Notes under the pieces: generated by a model
Database searches by the model: none
Told to the model about the DNA's origin: nothing
The model's input: the letters and a program-made list of their open reading frames with translations, nothing else
Assembly (NCBI RefSeq): GCF_000175935.2
Contig: NC_014837.1
Span: forward strand, 4,216,001-4,280,000
From: Pantoea sp. At-9b
Lineage (GTDB): Bacteria; Pseudomonadota; Gammaproteobacteria; Enterobacterales; Enterobacteriaceae
Direction: 5' to 3'
DNA: 64,000 nt
Shown: piece by piece, positions 33,863 through 44,059 of the stretch
Layout of the letters: the number at the start of each line of letters is the position of its first letter
Numbering within the stretch: the first letter of the stretch is position 1
Position numbers and translations under genes: made by a program

Positions 33863-33968
33863 TCATCTCATCGCCAGAAATGTTAGGCGGGAATGAAACT
33901 AATAAACCTGGTTCGGGTCTTAGTTTCTCGATCCCAAAATATCAATGATGGTAGAATGAGTTGTTATA

Positions 33969-35066
33969 ATGCGTAAATTGTGGAAGATCAAAGCACTGGA
34001 CAAAGCAATACGCTTGTATATGCTAATAAAAGGAAATCCGCTACAAACACCGCCCGATCTTGCGAATATCGATGCGCGCCACATCGTTATTTTTTCCACC
34101 ACGGCATTAGGTGATTTCTTATTTAACTCCCCCGCTATCAGAGCAATCAGAAAACGGTACCCTGAAGCGCTGATCACGTTAGTCGCCCACCAAAAATTCA
34201 CAGAATTCTTACAAGATGGCGATGATTGGGACAACCTTGTTTTTTGGAACAATAAAGCCATTACTTTACCTGGTTTACTTAACGCGTTAAAAAAATATCC
34301 TAAGCCTGACCTCACTTTATTATTACATTCCCATGAGCCTTATGATTACATTGCCGCATTGCTGGCTGGCTCTAAATGCATAATTAAAGATAATTACCTG
34401 GATAATTTTATCTATCGTGATAAATGGCTGTCAGAATATACCATCGGCTTCTGCGGACATATTATCGAACGTAAACTGTCGCTGGTTCAGTCCCTCGGAT
34501 GCGATATTTCAAATATCGAAATGAAGATGCCGTTTGCTATTCAGGAGAAAGAGGCAAACACCACACCGATCATTGGCTTTCAACTCGGTGCCTCCACGCC
34601 GGAACGTTGTTGGTCACCAGAAAAATTCGCTACCGTGGCCGTTGCACTGCTGAATAAATATCAGGATTTGCAAATTATTCTTACTGGTGGCCCGGGTGAC
34701 AGATCGCGGGCAGATTCGTTTCTGCAACACTTGCCAGAAAAATATCACCTGCAAGTCAGCAACAAGGTTGGCAATACCAGCTTACCTGAACTCGCTCAGT
34801 TGTTGAACTCAATGGACGTATTGCTCACTGGTGATACCGGGCCTTTGCACATTGCTGTTACCATCAAAACCCCGACCGTGGGACTATTCTGTACGGCCAA
34901 TCCTTATGCCACAGGCCCCTTGCAGAACCCCGAATTACATGACGTCATTTATATCAGCCCTAAAAAGAGCCATCTGAAAAACGCGCATATCATGGATATT
35001 ATTGAACCAGGGATTGTGATTGAAAAACTCATCAATCGCATTAGCCTGAAAGAAAATCACAGATAA
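33969..35066 (+). CDS. Glycosyltransferase family 9 (heptosyltransferase-like), extra core gene A
   Basis: 365 aa GT-B fold protein of the ADP-heptose transferase superfamily: N-terminal IVIFSTTALGDFLFNSPAIR with the GD..F..PA.R signature and C-terminal LTGDTGPLHIAVTIKTPTVG, the sugar-nucleotide site of GT9. Probably adds a heptose or related sugar to the LPS core, but donor and acceptor cannot be read from the sequence. The start is uncertain: the ATG sits in TATAATG without a ribosome-binding site; Met18 is an alternative. A+T-rich with many AAA, ATA and TTA codons compared with flanking yibQ and waaC, suggesting horizontal acquisition. Convergent with the next GT9 gene. Confidence 0.85.
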   Translation: MRKLWKIKALDKAIRLYMLIKGNPLQTPPDLANIDARHIVIFSTTALGDFLFNSPAIRAIRKRYPEALITLVAHQKFTEFLQDGDDWDNLVFWNNKAITLPGLLNALKKYPKPDLTLLLHSHEPYDYIAALLAGSKCIIKDNYLDNFIYRDKWLSEYTIGFCGHIIERKLSLVQSLGCDISNIEMKMPFAIQEKEANTTPIIGFQLGASTPERCWSPEKFATVAVALLNKYQDLQIILTGGPGDRSRADSFLQHLPEKYHLQVSNKVGNTSLPELAQLLNSMDVLLTGDTGPLHIAVTIKTPTVGLFCTANPYATGPLQNPELHDVIYISPKKSHLKNAHIMDIIEPGIVIEKLINRISLKENHR

Positions 35067-35134
35067 TATTCATCTCGGGCCAGGAACATAACCTGGCCTG
35101 AGTCAGTTACTGCGAGGATAAGCAACGTAAGCAG

Positions 35135-36229
35135 TTAATTTTCAACATAATCCATCAAGTCTGACATTGCCGAAATAATATCCTCCACCTCAATTGTTGA
35201 GACAGGATGATATTTATCTCTGGTGTAGATTTGCCGTGCCAGTTCGTACCCAGGTCCCCAGACAATGCTATTAATATATTCGCCATGAATATCATTGCCA
35301 TATAATGAAACTAGCGGCTTTTTCCATGCCGCGGCAATATGTACAACAGCGGTATCAGGTGAAACGACAATATCAGCCAGACGAATAATTTCACACGCAC
35401 TGGCCAGCGTATTGAACGGATTTACGATCGCATCAATCTCACCAAGATGAGTGAGTCTGGCAGGATCACCCACCAGAATAACTTCCGCATTTCCCCAGTT
35501 CTCTTTGATACGTCTGATCAACGTGTTCAATTGATCTCTGGACATATCACGGCGTGGATCGGCAGCATAAGGGTTAACCACCACCTTAATTTTAGCCGTA
35601 ACTGTTGCCAGGAAATCACGAACCTGATCGCTGACTGCTTTTGAGACATGAAGATCGTAATCGGTACTGAACGAATCAAAGTCAAAGCTTTTCATTAATA
35701 AATGATAGCGTTCAGTAATGTGACTGGTATAGCCAAGGTATTCCAGTGACTTATTATAAATATTAAAGCCTTTCCTGTTAAAGCCAACAATATTTCTGGC
35801 ATTTAGCGTTTTCAAAAACAACAGATGAAAAGGCGATAATTTATCTCCCATATCAATAACAACGTCATAATCATTTGCGGATAGCGATTTGGCCTGAGCG
35901 AGCCTGGCTTTATTATCTTTCTCCACCACATAACATTTATTAATATGAGGATTGCATTCAATCACTTTGACGTTATTTTTTCCGGCCAGCACATCTACCC
36001 GATATCCGGCGCGTTTGAATTCTCGAAAAAGTGAAGTAGAAACGACCATGTCGCCGATCTTGTCATCATCGCGCAGGAATAATACTGACTTCCGCTCTGA
36101 AATAGCAAAATGCCGGGGAGATCGGTGATCCAATACCAAACGTGCAATGTGTAGACGTAAAGCTTTCATCAAATAATTGCGTTGACGATTGATCGCACGC
36201 AGTTTGGCAAATTTCTTTTTCTTATCCAC
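35135..36229 (-). CDS. Glycosyltransferase family 9 (heptosyltransferase-like), extra core gene B
   Basis: 364 aa GT9 protein: SVLFLRDDDKIGDMVVSTSL (the D.IGD signature) and C-terminal VVSPDTAVVHIAAAWKKPLV. A basic N-terminal extension (about 45 residues) precedes the fold. It starts inside waaC (8-nt overlap), so it is the last gene of hldD-waaF-waaC-this gene and translationally coupled. This is the slot occupied by waaL in E. coli. A+T-richer than waaC. Likely adds a late core heptose; substrate unknown. Confidence 0.86.
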   Translation of the reverse strand: MDKKKKFAKLRAINRQRNYLMKALRLHIARLVLDHRSPRHFAISERKSVLFLRDDDKIGDMVVSTSLFREFKRAGYRVDVLAGKNNVKVIECNPHINKCYVVEKDNKARLAQAKSLSANDYDVVIDMGDKLSPFHLLFLKTLNARNIVGFNRKGFNIYNKSLEYLGYTSHITERYHLLMKSFDFDSFSTDYDLHVSKAVSDQVRDFLATVTAKIKVVVNPYAADPRRDMSRDQLNTLIRRIKENWGNAEVILVGDPARLTHLGEIDAIVNPFNTLASACEIIRLADIVVSPDTAVVHIAAAWKKPLVSLYGNDIHGEYINSIVWGPGYELARQIYTRDKYHPVSTIEVEDIISAMSDLMDYVEN

Positions 36230-37220
36230 AGTTGCTTTGTCCGGAAACCTGATTACTCGCTAACAGCATATTCAACTGACCGAATACCGCCTGAGCAGTA
36301 ACCGAGGCAAGATTGTTATCCAACGCTTTAACTTCGTGCTGATTCTTACCATACCCACCAATCAGCCCCGGGTCCGTTGGGCCATACAAGGTAATATTTG
36401 GGCGATCCAGCGCCGCCGTCAGATGACTCAATCCCGTATCGACAGAAACCACGGCACGCGCCCCAGCCAGCTGGCGGGCCACCTGCTCCAACGTCAGACG
36501 CGGCAGTACTTCGACATGCGCGAAGCCTTCTGCCAGGCGCAGCGCACGCTGATGCTCATGCTCCGCACCCCAGGGTAATTTCACGCGCAGACCGGTTGGC
36601 TGCACCAATTCAATCAACTCACGCCAGTGCGCTTCCGGCCAATGTTTATTATCTCGCGTCGTTGCGTGTAAAAACACCAGATACTGATGCGCATCTTGTG
36701 GGAGCGAATGCAGGAAATGTCCGGCGATCGCATAGTCGCCCTGAGTGGCTGGCTTTTCATAGCCAAGGCTTTTTGCGAACAACTCGCGAGTGCGTTCCAC
36801 CGCGTGCTGCTGTTTATTGATTTCGTGGCGTTTGTCATACCACCAGCTGGCAAAGGGTTCTCGGGCACTGCGGCTGTCCTGCCCGTGCTTAATACCTTTC
36901 GCCAAACGGGTCACCAGGGCGGCACTCTTAATCAGTCCCTGCGCGTCAATCACGATATCGTACTGGCGCGACTGCAACTCACGTTTAAATAACACGCGTT
37001 CTTCACGTTGCTGGCTGCCAAACCAATGCTTGCGCCAGCGGCGGATAGCGACCGGCATGACTTTATCCACGGCAGGATGCCAGGCAGGAATTTGAGCGAA
37101 ATTCTCTTCCACCACCCAATCAAAACGAATGCCAGGAATGGCCTGCATCGCATCGGTCAAGGCAGGCAGGGTGTGCAGAACATCGCCCATCGAGGACGTT
37201 TTCACTATCAGGACGTGCAT
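36222..37220 (-). CDS. waaC: LPS heptosyltransferase I
   Basis: Adds the first L,D-heptose to Kdo2-lipid A. 332 aa, close to E. coli WaaC (319-ish): MHVLIVKTSSMGDVLHTLPA at the N-terminus, VIDAQGLIKSA, FLHATTRDNKHWPE and SVDTGLSHLTAALDRPNITL. 2 nt after waaF. The operon order hldD-waaF-waaC is the standard one. Confidence 0.96.
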   Translation of the reverse strand: MHVLIVKTSSMGDVLHTLPALTDAMQAIPGIRFDWVVEENFAQIPAWHPAVDKVMPVAIRRWRKHWFGSQQREERVLFKRELQSRQYDIVIDAQGLIKSAALVTRLAKGIKHGQDSRSAREPFASWWYDKRHEINKQQHAVERTRELFAKSLGYEKPATQGDYAIAGHFLHSLPQDAHQYLVFLHATTRDNKHWPEAHWRELIELVQPTGLRVKLPWGAEHEHQRALRLAEGFAHVEVLPRLTLEQVARQLAGARAVVSVDTGLSHLTAALDRPNITLYGPTDPGLIGGYGKNQHEVKALDNNLASVTAQAVFGQLNMLLASNQVSGQSNCG

Positions 37221-37222
37221 GT

Positions 37223-38266
37223 TTACTCCTGCGCCGCGTTCAGCAAAGCGCTTAATTCCTGGTGCACGCGCGTCGGTTGAATATCGATCAAACTCTGGTG
37301 ATACCCTTCTGCGGCATCACCTTTTCGGACTTTGTGATAGCCGGTGATCAGACGAATAACGCGCGCCTGATGCGACAACGGAGGCGTGAAATCGGGGCTG
37401 CTTGGGCCATATAACGCCACCAGAGGACGATTAAGCGCGGCGGCAATATGCATCAACCCCGAATCGTTGCTCACCACCGCAGCACAATTTGCCAGCAGAA
37501 TAACCGCCTGTTCCAACTGGGTGTCACCGGCAAGGTTTTTACAGTGGCATCGCGCTGCTTCTGGCAGGGCCTGCACAAGGGTTTCGCCAGTTTCGCGATC
37601 TTTCGCCGAACCGAACAGCACCACCTGATAGCCTTCACTGATGAGTTGTTCCGCCAGCGCGGCATAATGGTAATGTGGCCAGCGTTTTGCCGGGCCAAAT
37701 TCAGCGCCGGGGCAAAAACCAATGGCAGGACGATCGGCAGAAAGCCCAAACTGCGCGGCTGTCATGCGTTTTTCATCCTCTTCGACCCTCAGCTGCGGCC
37801 ACAATAATGGCTGTGGCAACTGCTGCGCAGAGGCCACCGGTTTGTCATAACCCAGTGCCACATAACGTTCAACCATCAACGGAAACGCTGCTTTATCCAA
37901 TACCCGCACATCATTCAACACGCCGTAACGCATCTCGCCACGCCAGCCAGTGCGGCGTTTAATGCCGGCAAAAAATGGCACCAGCGCCGACTTGAAGGAG
38001 TTCGGCAGCACGTAAGCGCGATCGTAGCCACTCGCCTGCAAAGTTTTGCCCAGCCGACGGCGTTCACCCAGCGCCAACGCACCATGACCGAGTGGCATCG
38101 CCAGCGCCTGATTCACTTCCGGCATACGTGACAGCAGCGGTCGGCACCAGGCGGGTGCCATCACATCAATCACCGCTTCAGGATGCTCAGCCTTGAGCGT
38201 GCGATAAAGACTTTGCGACATCATCATATCGCCGACCCAGGAGGGGCCAATAACCAGAATTTTCAT
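37223..38266 (-). CDS. waaF: LPS heptosyltransferase II
   Basis: Adds the second inner-core heptose. 347 aa: MKILVIGPSWVGDMMMSQSL, VLPNSFKSALVPFFAGI, CPGAEFGPAKRWP (motif typical of WaaF) and VSNDSGLMHIAAALNRPLVA. Lies between hldD (17 nt) and waaC (2 nt). Confidence 0.97.
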   Translation of the reverse strand: MKILVIGPSWVGDMMMSQSLYRTLKAEHPEAVIDVMAPAWCRPLLSRMPEVNQALAMPLGHGALALGERRRLGKTLQASGYDRAYVLPNSFKSALVPFFAGIKRRTGWRGEMRYGVLNDVRVLDKAAFPLMVERYVALGYDKPVASAQQLPQPLLWPQLRVEEDEKRMTAAQFGLSADRPAIGFCPGAEFGPAKRWPHYHYAALAEQLISEGYQVVLFGSAKDRETGETLVQALPEAARCHCKNLAGDTQLEQAVILLANCAAVVSNDSGLMHIAAALNRPLVALYGPSSPDFTPPLSHQARVIRLITGYHKVRKGDAAEGYHQSLIDIQPTRVHQELSALLNAAQE

Positions 38267-38283
38267 CGCTGCTGCCGGATCCC

Positions 38284-39216
38284 TTATGCGTTACGGTTCA
38301 GCCATACCATATATTCCGCCACCCCTTGGGCCACGGTTTTGAACGGCTTGTCGTAACCCGCCGCACGAAGCTTAGTCAGATCGGCCTGGGTGAATGCCTG
38401 GTAGCGACCTTTCAGCTTGTCCGGGAACGGAATGTACTCAATCTCGCCTTGCTGATGGAATTTCAGCACCGCATCCGCCACTTCCTGGAAAGACTCGGCA
38501 CGGCCGGTGCCGCAGTTATAAATGCCGGAGATCCCGTTTTCCCAGCACCACAGGTTCACCGCAGCGACGTCATCAACGTGGATGAAGTCACGACGGAAAT
38601 CATCACTGCCTTCAAACAGCTTCGGGTTTTCGCCGTTGCTGATTTGTGTATTGAGGTGGAACGCCACGCTCGCCATGCTGCCTTTATGGCCTTCACGCGG
38701 GCCGTAGACATTGAAGTAACGGAAACCGCACACTGGCGAATCCGCTTCCGGCAGAATCTGGCGCACGTAGTGGTCAAACAACATTTTCGAGTAGCCATAA
38801 ACGTTGAGCGGCTGCTCATACTGGCGTTCTTCGATAAAGTTTTCGTTGCGACCGCCATAGGTTGCGGCAGAAGAGGCGTACAGGAACGGGATTTCACGTT
38901 CGAGACAGAAGTGCAGCAGATCTTTGGAATACTGATAGTTGTTATCCATCATGTATTTGCCGTCCCACTCGGTGGTGGCCGAACAGGCACCTTCGTGGAA
39001 CACCGCTTCGATCGGCCCCAAATCTTCGCCGGACATGATGTAGGTGAGGAATTCCTCTTTATCCATGTAATCAGAGATGTCCAGATCCGCCAGGTTCACG
39101 AATTTGGTGCCATCCTTCAGGTTATCCACCACCAGAATGTCAGTATGACCGCGATCGTTCAACGCCTTGACGATGTTGCTGCCAATCATGCCAGCGCCAC
39201 CCGTTACGATAATCAT
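38284..39216 (-). CDS. hldD: ADP-L-glycero-D-manno-heptose-6-epimerase
   Basis: Final step in making ADP-L,D-heptose, the donor for WaaC, WaaF and WaaQ. 310 aa SDR enzyme: NADP-binding [16 protein letters not shown], catalytic Ser region [20 protein letters not shown] with the Tyr/Lys pair, [15 protein letters not shown]. First gene of the minus-strand core operon; divergent from kbl. Confidence 0.97.
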   Translation of the reverse strand: MIIVTGGAGMIGSNIVKALNDRGHTDILVVDNLKDGTKFVNLADLDISDYMDKEEFLTYIMSGEDLGPIEAVFHEGACSATTEWDGKYMMDNNYQYSKDLLHFCLEREIPFLYASSAATYGGRNENFIEERQYEQPLNVYGYSKMLFDHYVRQILPEADSPVCGFRYFNVYGPREGHKGSMASVAFHLNTQISNGENPKLFEGSDDFRRDFIHVDDVAAVNLWCWENGISGIYNCGTGRAESFQEVADAVLKFHQQGEIEYIPFPDKLKGRYQAFTQADLTKLRAAGYDKPFKTVAQGVAEYMVWLNRNA

Positions 39217-39447
39217 GTGCTTTGCCTTTAAACAGTTGGGGTGAAACAGGAGGTTTCACGCACGAATACCTAACATCATAACATTTCAGCCCGCAGCAGG
39301 CAGCCAGATGACTCCGGAAGCCGGTCATATTTCGCATTCACAGCGTGAACTATGCTGCAAAATGGAGATTTCATCGGCTGAAATGTCGTTAATACGCTTT
39401 TCGATCAGTAATATGTGCCAAAATTTTGCTATCTGAGGAGCAGAATC

Positions 39448-40644
39448 ATGTCCAGTCAGTTTTATTCGCAAATCCTTCAACAACTTGAGACAACGCGCCA
39501 GGACGGATTGTTCAAACAGGAACGGACTATCACCTCGCCGCAACAGGCAGAAATCAACGTTGCCAACGGACAGCCGGTCATCAATTTTTGCGCCAACAAC
39601 TACCTGGGTCTGGCAAACCATCCGGCACTGATTCAGGCAGCCAAAGAAGGCATGGATACGCACGGCTTTGGCATGGCTTCGGTGCGTTTTATCTGCGGTA
39701 CGCAGGACATCCACCAACAGTTGGAACGCAAACTGGCGGACTTTCTGGGTATGGAGGACGCGATCCTCTTCTCCTCCTGTTTTGATGCCAACGGTGGCCT
39801 GTTTGAAACCTTGCTTGGCGCGGAAGATGCCATCATCTCTGATGCGCTCAACCACGCCTCCATCATTGATGGCATTCGCCTGTGCAAAGCACAGCGCTAT
39901 CGTTATGCCAACAACGATATGAACGAACTGCGCGCTCGCCTGGAGGACGCCCGTGATAACGGTGCGCGTCATATTCTGATCGCCACCGATGGGGTGTTCT
40001 CGATGGATGGCGTGATTGCCAATCTGCAAGGCATTTGCGACCTGGCGGATGAATTTGATGCCCTGGTGATGGTGGATGATTCACATGCCGTCGGCTTTGT
40101 CGGTGCCAGCGGTCGCGGTACCCATGAATATTGCCAGGTGATGGATCGCATCGATATTTTGACCGGCACGCTGGGTAAAGCACTCGGTGGTGCGTCCGGT
40201 GGTTATGTCGCCGCGAAAAAAGAGGTCGTGGAGTGGCTGCGTCAGCGGTCACGCCCTTATCTGTTCTCCAACTCACTGGCCCCGGCAATTGTCGCCGCGT
40301 CACTACGGGTGCTGGAACTCCTCAGTGAAGGCGATGGACTGCGCCAGCGTCTGTGGGAAAACGCACGCTATTTCCGGGAAAAAATGACCGCAGCCGGGTT
40401 TAGCCTGGCTGGCGCGGATCACGCCATCATCCCGGTCATGCTGGGAGAGGCAAAAGTGGCGCAGGAATTTGCCCATCGGCTGCAACGCGAGGGAATTTAC
40501 GTTACCGGCTTCTTTTATCCGGTGGTGCCAAAGGGTCAGGCACGCATCCGTACCCAAATATCGGCGGGTCATACCCAGGCGCAGCTGGAACATGCGGTGG
40601 CAGCGTTTACCCGTATTGGTCAGCAATTGGGCGTGATCGTCTGA
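39448..40644 (+). CDS. kbl: 2-amino-3-ketobutyrate CoA ligase (glycine C-acetyltransferase)
   Basis: PLP enzyme converting 2-amino-3-ketobutyrate plus CoA to glycine and acetyl-CoA, the second step of threonine degradation. ATG at 39448 after GAGGAG gives 398 aa, as in E. coli. PLP Lys244 in [38 protein letters not shown]. The upstream frame to 39415 is unconserved. tdh follows 10 nt later. Confidence 0.97.
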   Translation: MSSQFYSQILQQLETTRQDGLFKQERTITSPQQAEINVANGQPVINFCANNYLGLANHPALIQAAKEGMDTHGFGMASVRFICGTQDIHQQLERKLADFLGMEDAILFSSCFDANGGLFETLLGAEDAIISDALNHASIIDGIRLCKAQRYRYANNDMNELRARLEDARDNGARHILIATDGVFSMDGVIANLQGICDLADEFDALVMVDDSHAVGFVGASGRGTHEYCQVMDRIDILTGTLGKALGGASGGYVAAKKEVVEWLRQRSRPYLFSNSLAPAIVAASLRVLELLSEGDGLRQRLWENARYFREKMTAAGFSLAGADHAIIPVMLGEAKVAQEFAHRLQREGIYVTGFFYPVVPKGQARIRTQISAGHTQAQLEHAVAAFTRIGQQLGVIV

Positions 40645-40654
40645 GGAACCGGCA

Positions 40655-41683
40655 ATGAAAGCACTCGCGAAATTAAAAGCACAAGAAGGCATCTGGATGG
40701 TCACCGATGCGCCGATTCCGGAACCGGGCCATAACGATCTGTTAATAAAAATCCGTAAAACCGCCATCTGCGGCACCGACGTTCATATCTACAACTGGGA
40801 TGATTGGTCACGTAAAACCATCCCGGTGCCGATGATTACCGGTCATGAATATGTCGGTGAAGTGGTGGCTATCGGCCAGGAAGTGAAAGGCTTCTCGATT
40901 GGCGACCGCGTCTCCGGTGAAGGACATATCACCTGCGGCCACTGCCGTAATTGCCGGGCCGGGCGTACTCACCTGTGCCGCAATGCCATCGGTGTTGGGG
41001 TCAATCGCCAGGGGTGTTTCGCCGAGTATCTGGTGATTCCGGCGTTTAACGCCTTCAAAATCCCGGACAATATCTCTGATGAACTGGCGGCCATTTTTGA
41101 TCCCTTCGGCAATGCCGTGCATACCGCGTTGTCGTTCGATCTGGTGGGTGAGGATGTGTTGATTTCCGGCGCAGGCCCGATCGGCATCATGGCTGCCGCC
41201 GTTTGCAAACATGTCGGCGCGCGTAATGTGGTGATCACCGACATCAATGAATATCGTCTGGATCTGGCGCGCAAAATGGGCGTCACACGTGCCGTGAACG
41301 TCGCACAGGAAAACCTGCGCGAGGTGATGACCGCACTCGGTATGACCGAAGGCTTTGATATCGGGCTGGAGATGTCCGGCGCGCCCCCCGCGTTTCGCAG
41401 CATGCTGGAAGTGATGAACCACGGTGGACGTATCGCGCTGCTGGGCATTCCGCCGGGTGAGATGGCAATCGACTGGAATCTGGTCATCTTCAAAGGGCTG
41501 TTTATTAAAGGTATTTATGGCCGCGAGATGTTTGAAACCTGGTACAAAATGGCGGCATTGATTCAATCCGGCCTCGATCTTACGCCGGTCATCACCCACC
41601 GTTTCTCTATTGATGACTTCCAGCAAGGCTTTGACGAGATGCGTTCCGGCCATTCTGGCAAAGTGATACTGAGCTGGGATTAA
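40655..41683 (+). CDS. tdh: L-threonine 3-dehydrogenase
   Basis: Zinc-dependent NAD+ enzyme making 2-amino-3-ketobutyrate, the substrate of Kbl. 342 aa MDR-superfamily: catalytic zinc ligand in [20 protein letters not shown], the structural zinc cysteines in [18 protein letters not shown]-binding [15 protein letters not shown] hairpin of 8 bp with a long loop (41698-41732) lies between tdh and the next gene. Confidence 0.97.
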   Translation: MKALAKLKAQEGIWMVTDAPIPEPGHNDLLIKIRKTAICGTDVHIYNWDDWSRKTIPVPMITGHEYVGEVVAIGQEVKGFSIGDRVSGEGHITCGHCRNCRAGRTHLCRNAIGVGVNRQGCFAEYLVIPAFNAFKIPDNISDELAAIFDPFGNAVHTALSFDLVGEDVLISGAGPIGIMAAAVCKHVGARNVVITDINEYRLDLARKMGVTRAVNVAQENLREVMTALGMTEGFDIGLEMSGAPPAFRSMLEVMNHGGRIALLGIPPGEMAIDWNLVIFKGLFIKGIYGREMFETWYKMAALIQSGLDLTPVITHRFSIDDFQQGFDEMRSGHSGKVILSWD

Positions 41684-41760
41684 TTATTACCAGCGATAGC
41701 GCCCTGACGGCCTAAACGGTATAAAGGGCGCTTAACTTAGCAATTCAGTATGGATGTGAC

Positions 41761-42867
41761 ATGCGCATTTTAATGATTATTGATGGTTTACCGGGTGGTG
41801 GTGCAGAGAAAGTGGTGCTCACCCTGAGCGAATCGATTCATAAAATGGGGCATCACGTCACGCTCTACTCGCTGGATGAAACCTGTGCTTATGCGCTGCC
41901 GGCAGGGGTGGAGTATCGGGTGATCACCCAGCACAGCCGTGCCCCCTGGCGGAAGCTGACGGAACTGTCACGCCGGGCGAAAAAGCTGGATGAGGTGTTG
42001 CGCCAGGATGAAGCGCAAAACGGCAAATATGACCTGGTGATCTCCAATCTGCACAAAACCGACCGTATCGTGGCGCGCAGCCAGGCGATTGATACCTCGC
42101 GTTTGTGGTTCTGCATCCATGGCGTGCTCTCCTCAACCTATCTCGGGCATCGTAAAGGTCTGAATTACTGGTTTAAAAAGCAAAAGATGGCGCGTATCTA
42201 TCATGATCGCAACATCACCGCGGTTTCTCAGGCGGTGCTGGACGATATGATTGAGGTGATGGGGGTACGTACCGCCAAAACGGCGGTGATCAATAACCCG
42301 TTTGATTTACAGGCATTGCGTCAGCGCGCTGATGAACCCTGCGATCTGGCAGGCAGTGACTATCTGATTAACGTGGCGCGTATCCACCCGCAAAAACGCC
42401 AGGATCGTCTGCTGGAGGCTTTTGCCCAGTCGGGCCTGGCGGCGCGCGCCAAACTGGTGCTGCTCGGTACCGGTACGGAAGAACGTATTGCTGCGGCAAA
42501 ACAGCTGGCGCAGCAACTGAACATCGCCGATCGCGTGCTGTTTCTCGGCTTTCAGTCAAATCCCTTCCCTTATATCAAACACGCTCGCCTGATGGTGATG
42601 AGTTCCGACAGTGAAGGATTTGGCAATGTGATTGTCGAATCGCTGATTTGCGGCACGCCGGTGATCAGCACGCGCTGCCCGGGTGGCCCGGAAGAGATTC
42701 TGGTGAAAGCGGGTATGTCAGACATGCTGACCGCGATTGATGCACAGGCTCTGGCAGACAAAATGGTAGCGGTGTACGACCATCTGCCTGCCATTAACGA
42801 AGAGGCGCTCAGCCAATACGATGTGACGGCGATCAGCCGCCAGTACGTGGATTTGACTGCGCGTTAA
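41761..42867 (+). CDS. Glycosyltransferase family 4, LPS core candidate
   Basis: 368 aa GT-B retaining transferase: N-terminal MIIDGLPGGGAEKVVLTLSE, YLINVARIHPQKRQDRLLEA, VLLGTGTEERIAA and the donor-site EX7E-type segment SDSEGFGNVIVESLICGTPV. Such enzymes add hexoses or HexNAc in outer cores. The position, between tdh and a convergent GT9 gene, and its own upstream region make it a one-gene unit. Its stop TAA shares the TTAA of the neighbouring stop. The acceptor is unknown; a WabH-like or galactosyltransferase role is possible but unproven. Confidence 0.85.
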   Translation: MRILMIIDGLPGGGAEKVVLTLSESIHKMGHHVTLYSLDETCAYALPAGVEYRVITQHSRAPWRKLTELSRRAKKLDEVLRQDEAQNGKYDLVISNLHKTDRIVARSQAIDTSRLWFCIHGVLSSTYLGHRKGLNYWFKKQKMARIYHDRNITAVSQAVLDDMIEVMGVRTAKTAVINNPFDLQALRQRADEPCDLAGSDYLINVARIHPQKRQDRLLEAFAQSGLAARAKLVLLGTGTEERIAAAKQLAQQLNIADRVLFLGFQSNPFPYIKHARLMVMSSDSEGFGNVIVESLICGTPVISTRCPGGPEEILVKAGMSDMLTAIDAQALADKMVAVYDHLPAINEEALSQYDVTAISRQYVDLTAR

Positions 42868-43883
42868 CGCTGAGACAAACGCTGCCAGGCGTCCCAGACC
42901 GTTTCCGGTGAGATGTCACTGCACTCCCCTGAAGCGGTCTGCATAATTTCGTACTCACCGCTCCACGGATGCCAGATCTGCGCGTTAGTATCCCCAAAGA
43001 ACACCACCTGCTTTTTATGCAATCCGGCCGCGATATGCATTTGTCCGCCATCGCTACATAAAATCTGCTCACAGCGATCAAACCCGGCGATCAATTCACG
43101 AATGGATGCGGTGGCATAGCGTGCCAGTCGTGGTGAATCGACCAGGTGCATTAATTCCTCAGCTCGCGCCGCATCCCCCTGGTCATTGGGATCCAGTGCG
43201 CCTTGTGGTGACCAGAACAGCAGCACGCGCGCCTGCTCATCCTTTAACAACTGGCGAATAAACACCGCGTAAGCGCCCACCGGCCAGCGTCGTTTCGGGC
43301 TGCGGCTGCTGATGTGCACCCCGTAGATCACGCCCGGCGTGGGGAACAATTGCGCCACCCGCTCGCTCGCCTGCGCGCGCTCCGCAGCGGAAAGATACAG
43401 ATTCACCGGTGGCACGGTGGGTGCATTCTCGGTCAGCGCGGAAAGGTAAGAATAGGTGTGTTCCACCTGATGAGTACCCTGAAAGTCCTCTTTCAGGAAC
43501 GGATGATCCAGTACCGCATCCGTTTGGGCAGCACCAATAATGTTGTGCGCTCCCGCCATTTTGGCCAGCCGCAGGCTGTATTTGCAGGGCACCGGATTTG
43601 CCAGAATGGTCGCGTCAAAACGGGTTTTACGCAGGGCGAGCATGATCTTCACGCGCTGCCAGTAAACACCAAGTGTTGTCTCGTTTTTGCCACGATGCTT
43701 GGCCTTTTTATACACAAAGAGCCGATCAACGTTAGGATTGTTGTCTACCACATCCTCGGCGATCTTATTCACCAGCAAAGTCAGTTTAGCCTCGGGGAAG
43801 GCTTGCTTCAGCCCCTCCAGCAATGGCGTGGTACACACCATATCGCCAATGTTGTCACGCCTGATAACTAAAATATTCTTCAT
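42864..43883 (-). CDS. Glycosyltransferase family 9 (heptosyltransferase-like), extra core gene C
   Basis: 339 aa: MKNILVIRRDNIGDMVCTTP (GT9 signature), YGVHISSRSPKRRWPVG, and C-terminal CSDGGQMHIAAGLHKKQVVF. The canonical SGD/DTG box is replaced by SDGG, so this is a divergent GT9. Encoded alone on the minus strand, convergent with the GT4 gene (4-nt overlap) and divergent from the GT2 gene. Base composition resembles the flanking core genes, unlike the A+T-rich GT9 pair at 34-36 kb. Substrate unknown. Confidence 0.85.
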   Translation of the reverse strand: MKNILVIRRDNIGDMVCTTPLLEGLKQAFPEAKLTLLVNKIAEDVVDNNPNVDRLFVYKKAKHRGKNETTLGVYWQRVKIMLALRKTRFDATILANPVPCKYSLRLAKMAGAHNIIGAAQTDAVLDHPFLKEDFQGTHQVEHTYSYLSALTENAPTVPPVNLYLSAAERAQASERVAQLFPTPGVIYGVHISSRSPKRRWPVGAYAVFIRQLLKDEQARVLLFWSPQGALDPNDQGDAARAEELMHLVDSPRLARYATASIRELIAGFDRCEQILCSDGGQMHIAAGLHKKQVVFFGDTNAQIWHPWSGEYEIMQTASGECSDISPETVWDAWQRLSQR

Positions 43884-44059
43884 GTTGGTGCCCAGAGTTA
43901 CTCACTGATGTCAGGATTTTTGGTGCTGAAATTATCGATTAATGCTGAAAATCATCGAAACCAATCAATTTTGACCATTAATGTGCAAAAAGTTCTGAAT
44001 TGCCTGGCAATAATTAATGTCAGGATTTCGTTAAAAATTCATTAAAACAATACAGAACA

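Noticed and set aside
38326-39231. 301-codon plus-strand open frame opposite hldD
   Set aside because: Mirror frame of hldD; its amino-acid composition (many Arg, His, Val) is typical of antisense translation.
41698-41732. Hairpin AGCGCCCT/AGGGCGCT between tdh and the GT4 gene
   Set aside because: Loop of 19 nt and no U-tract; too weak to call a terminator with confidence.
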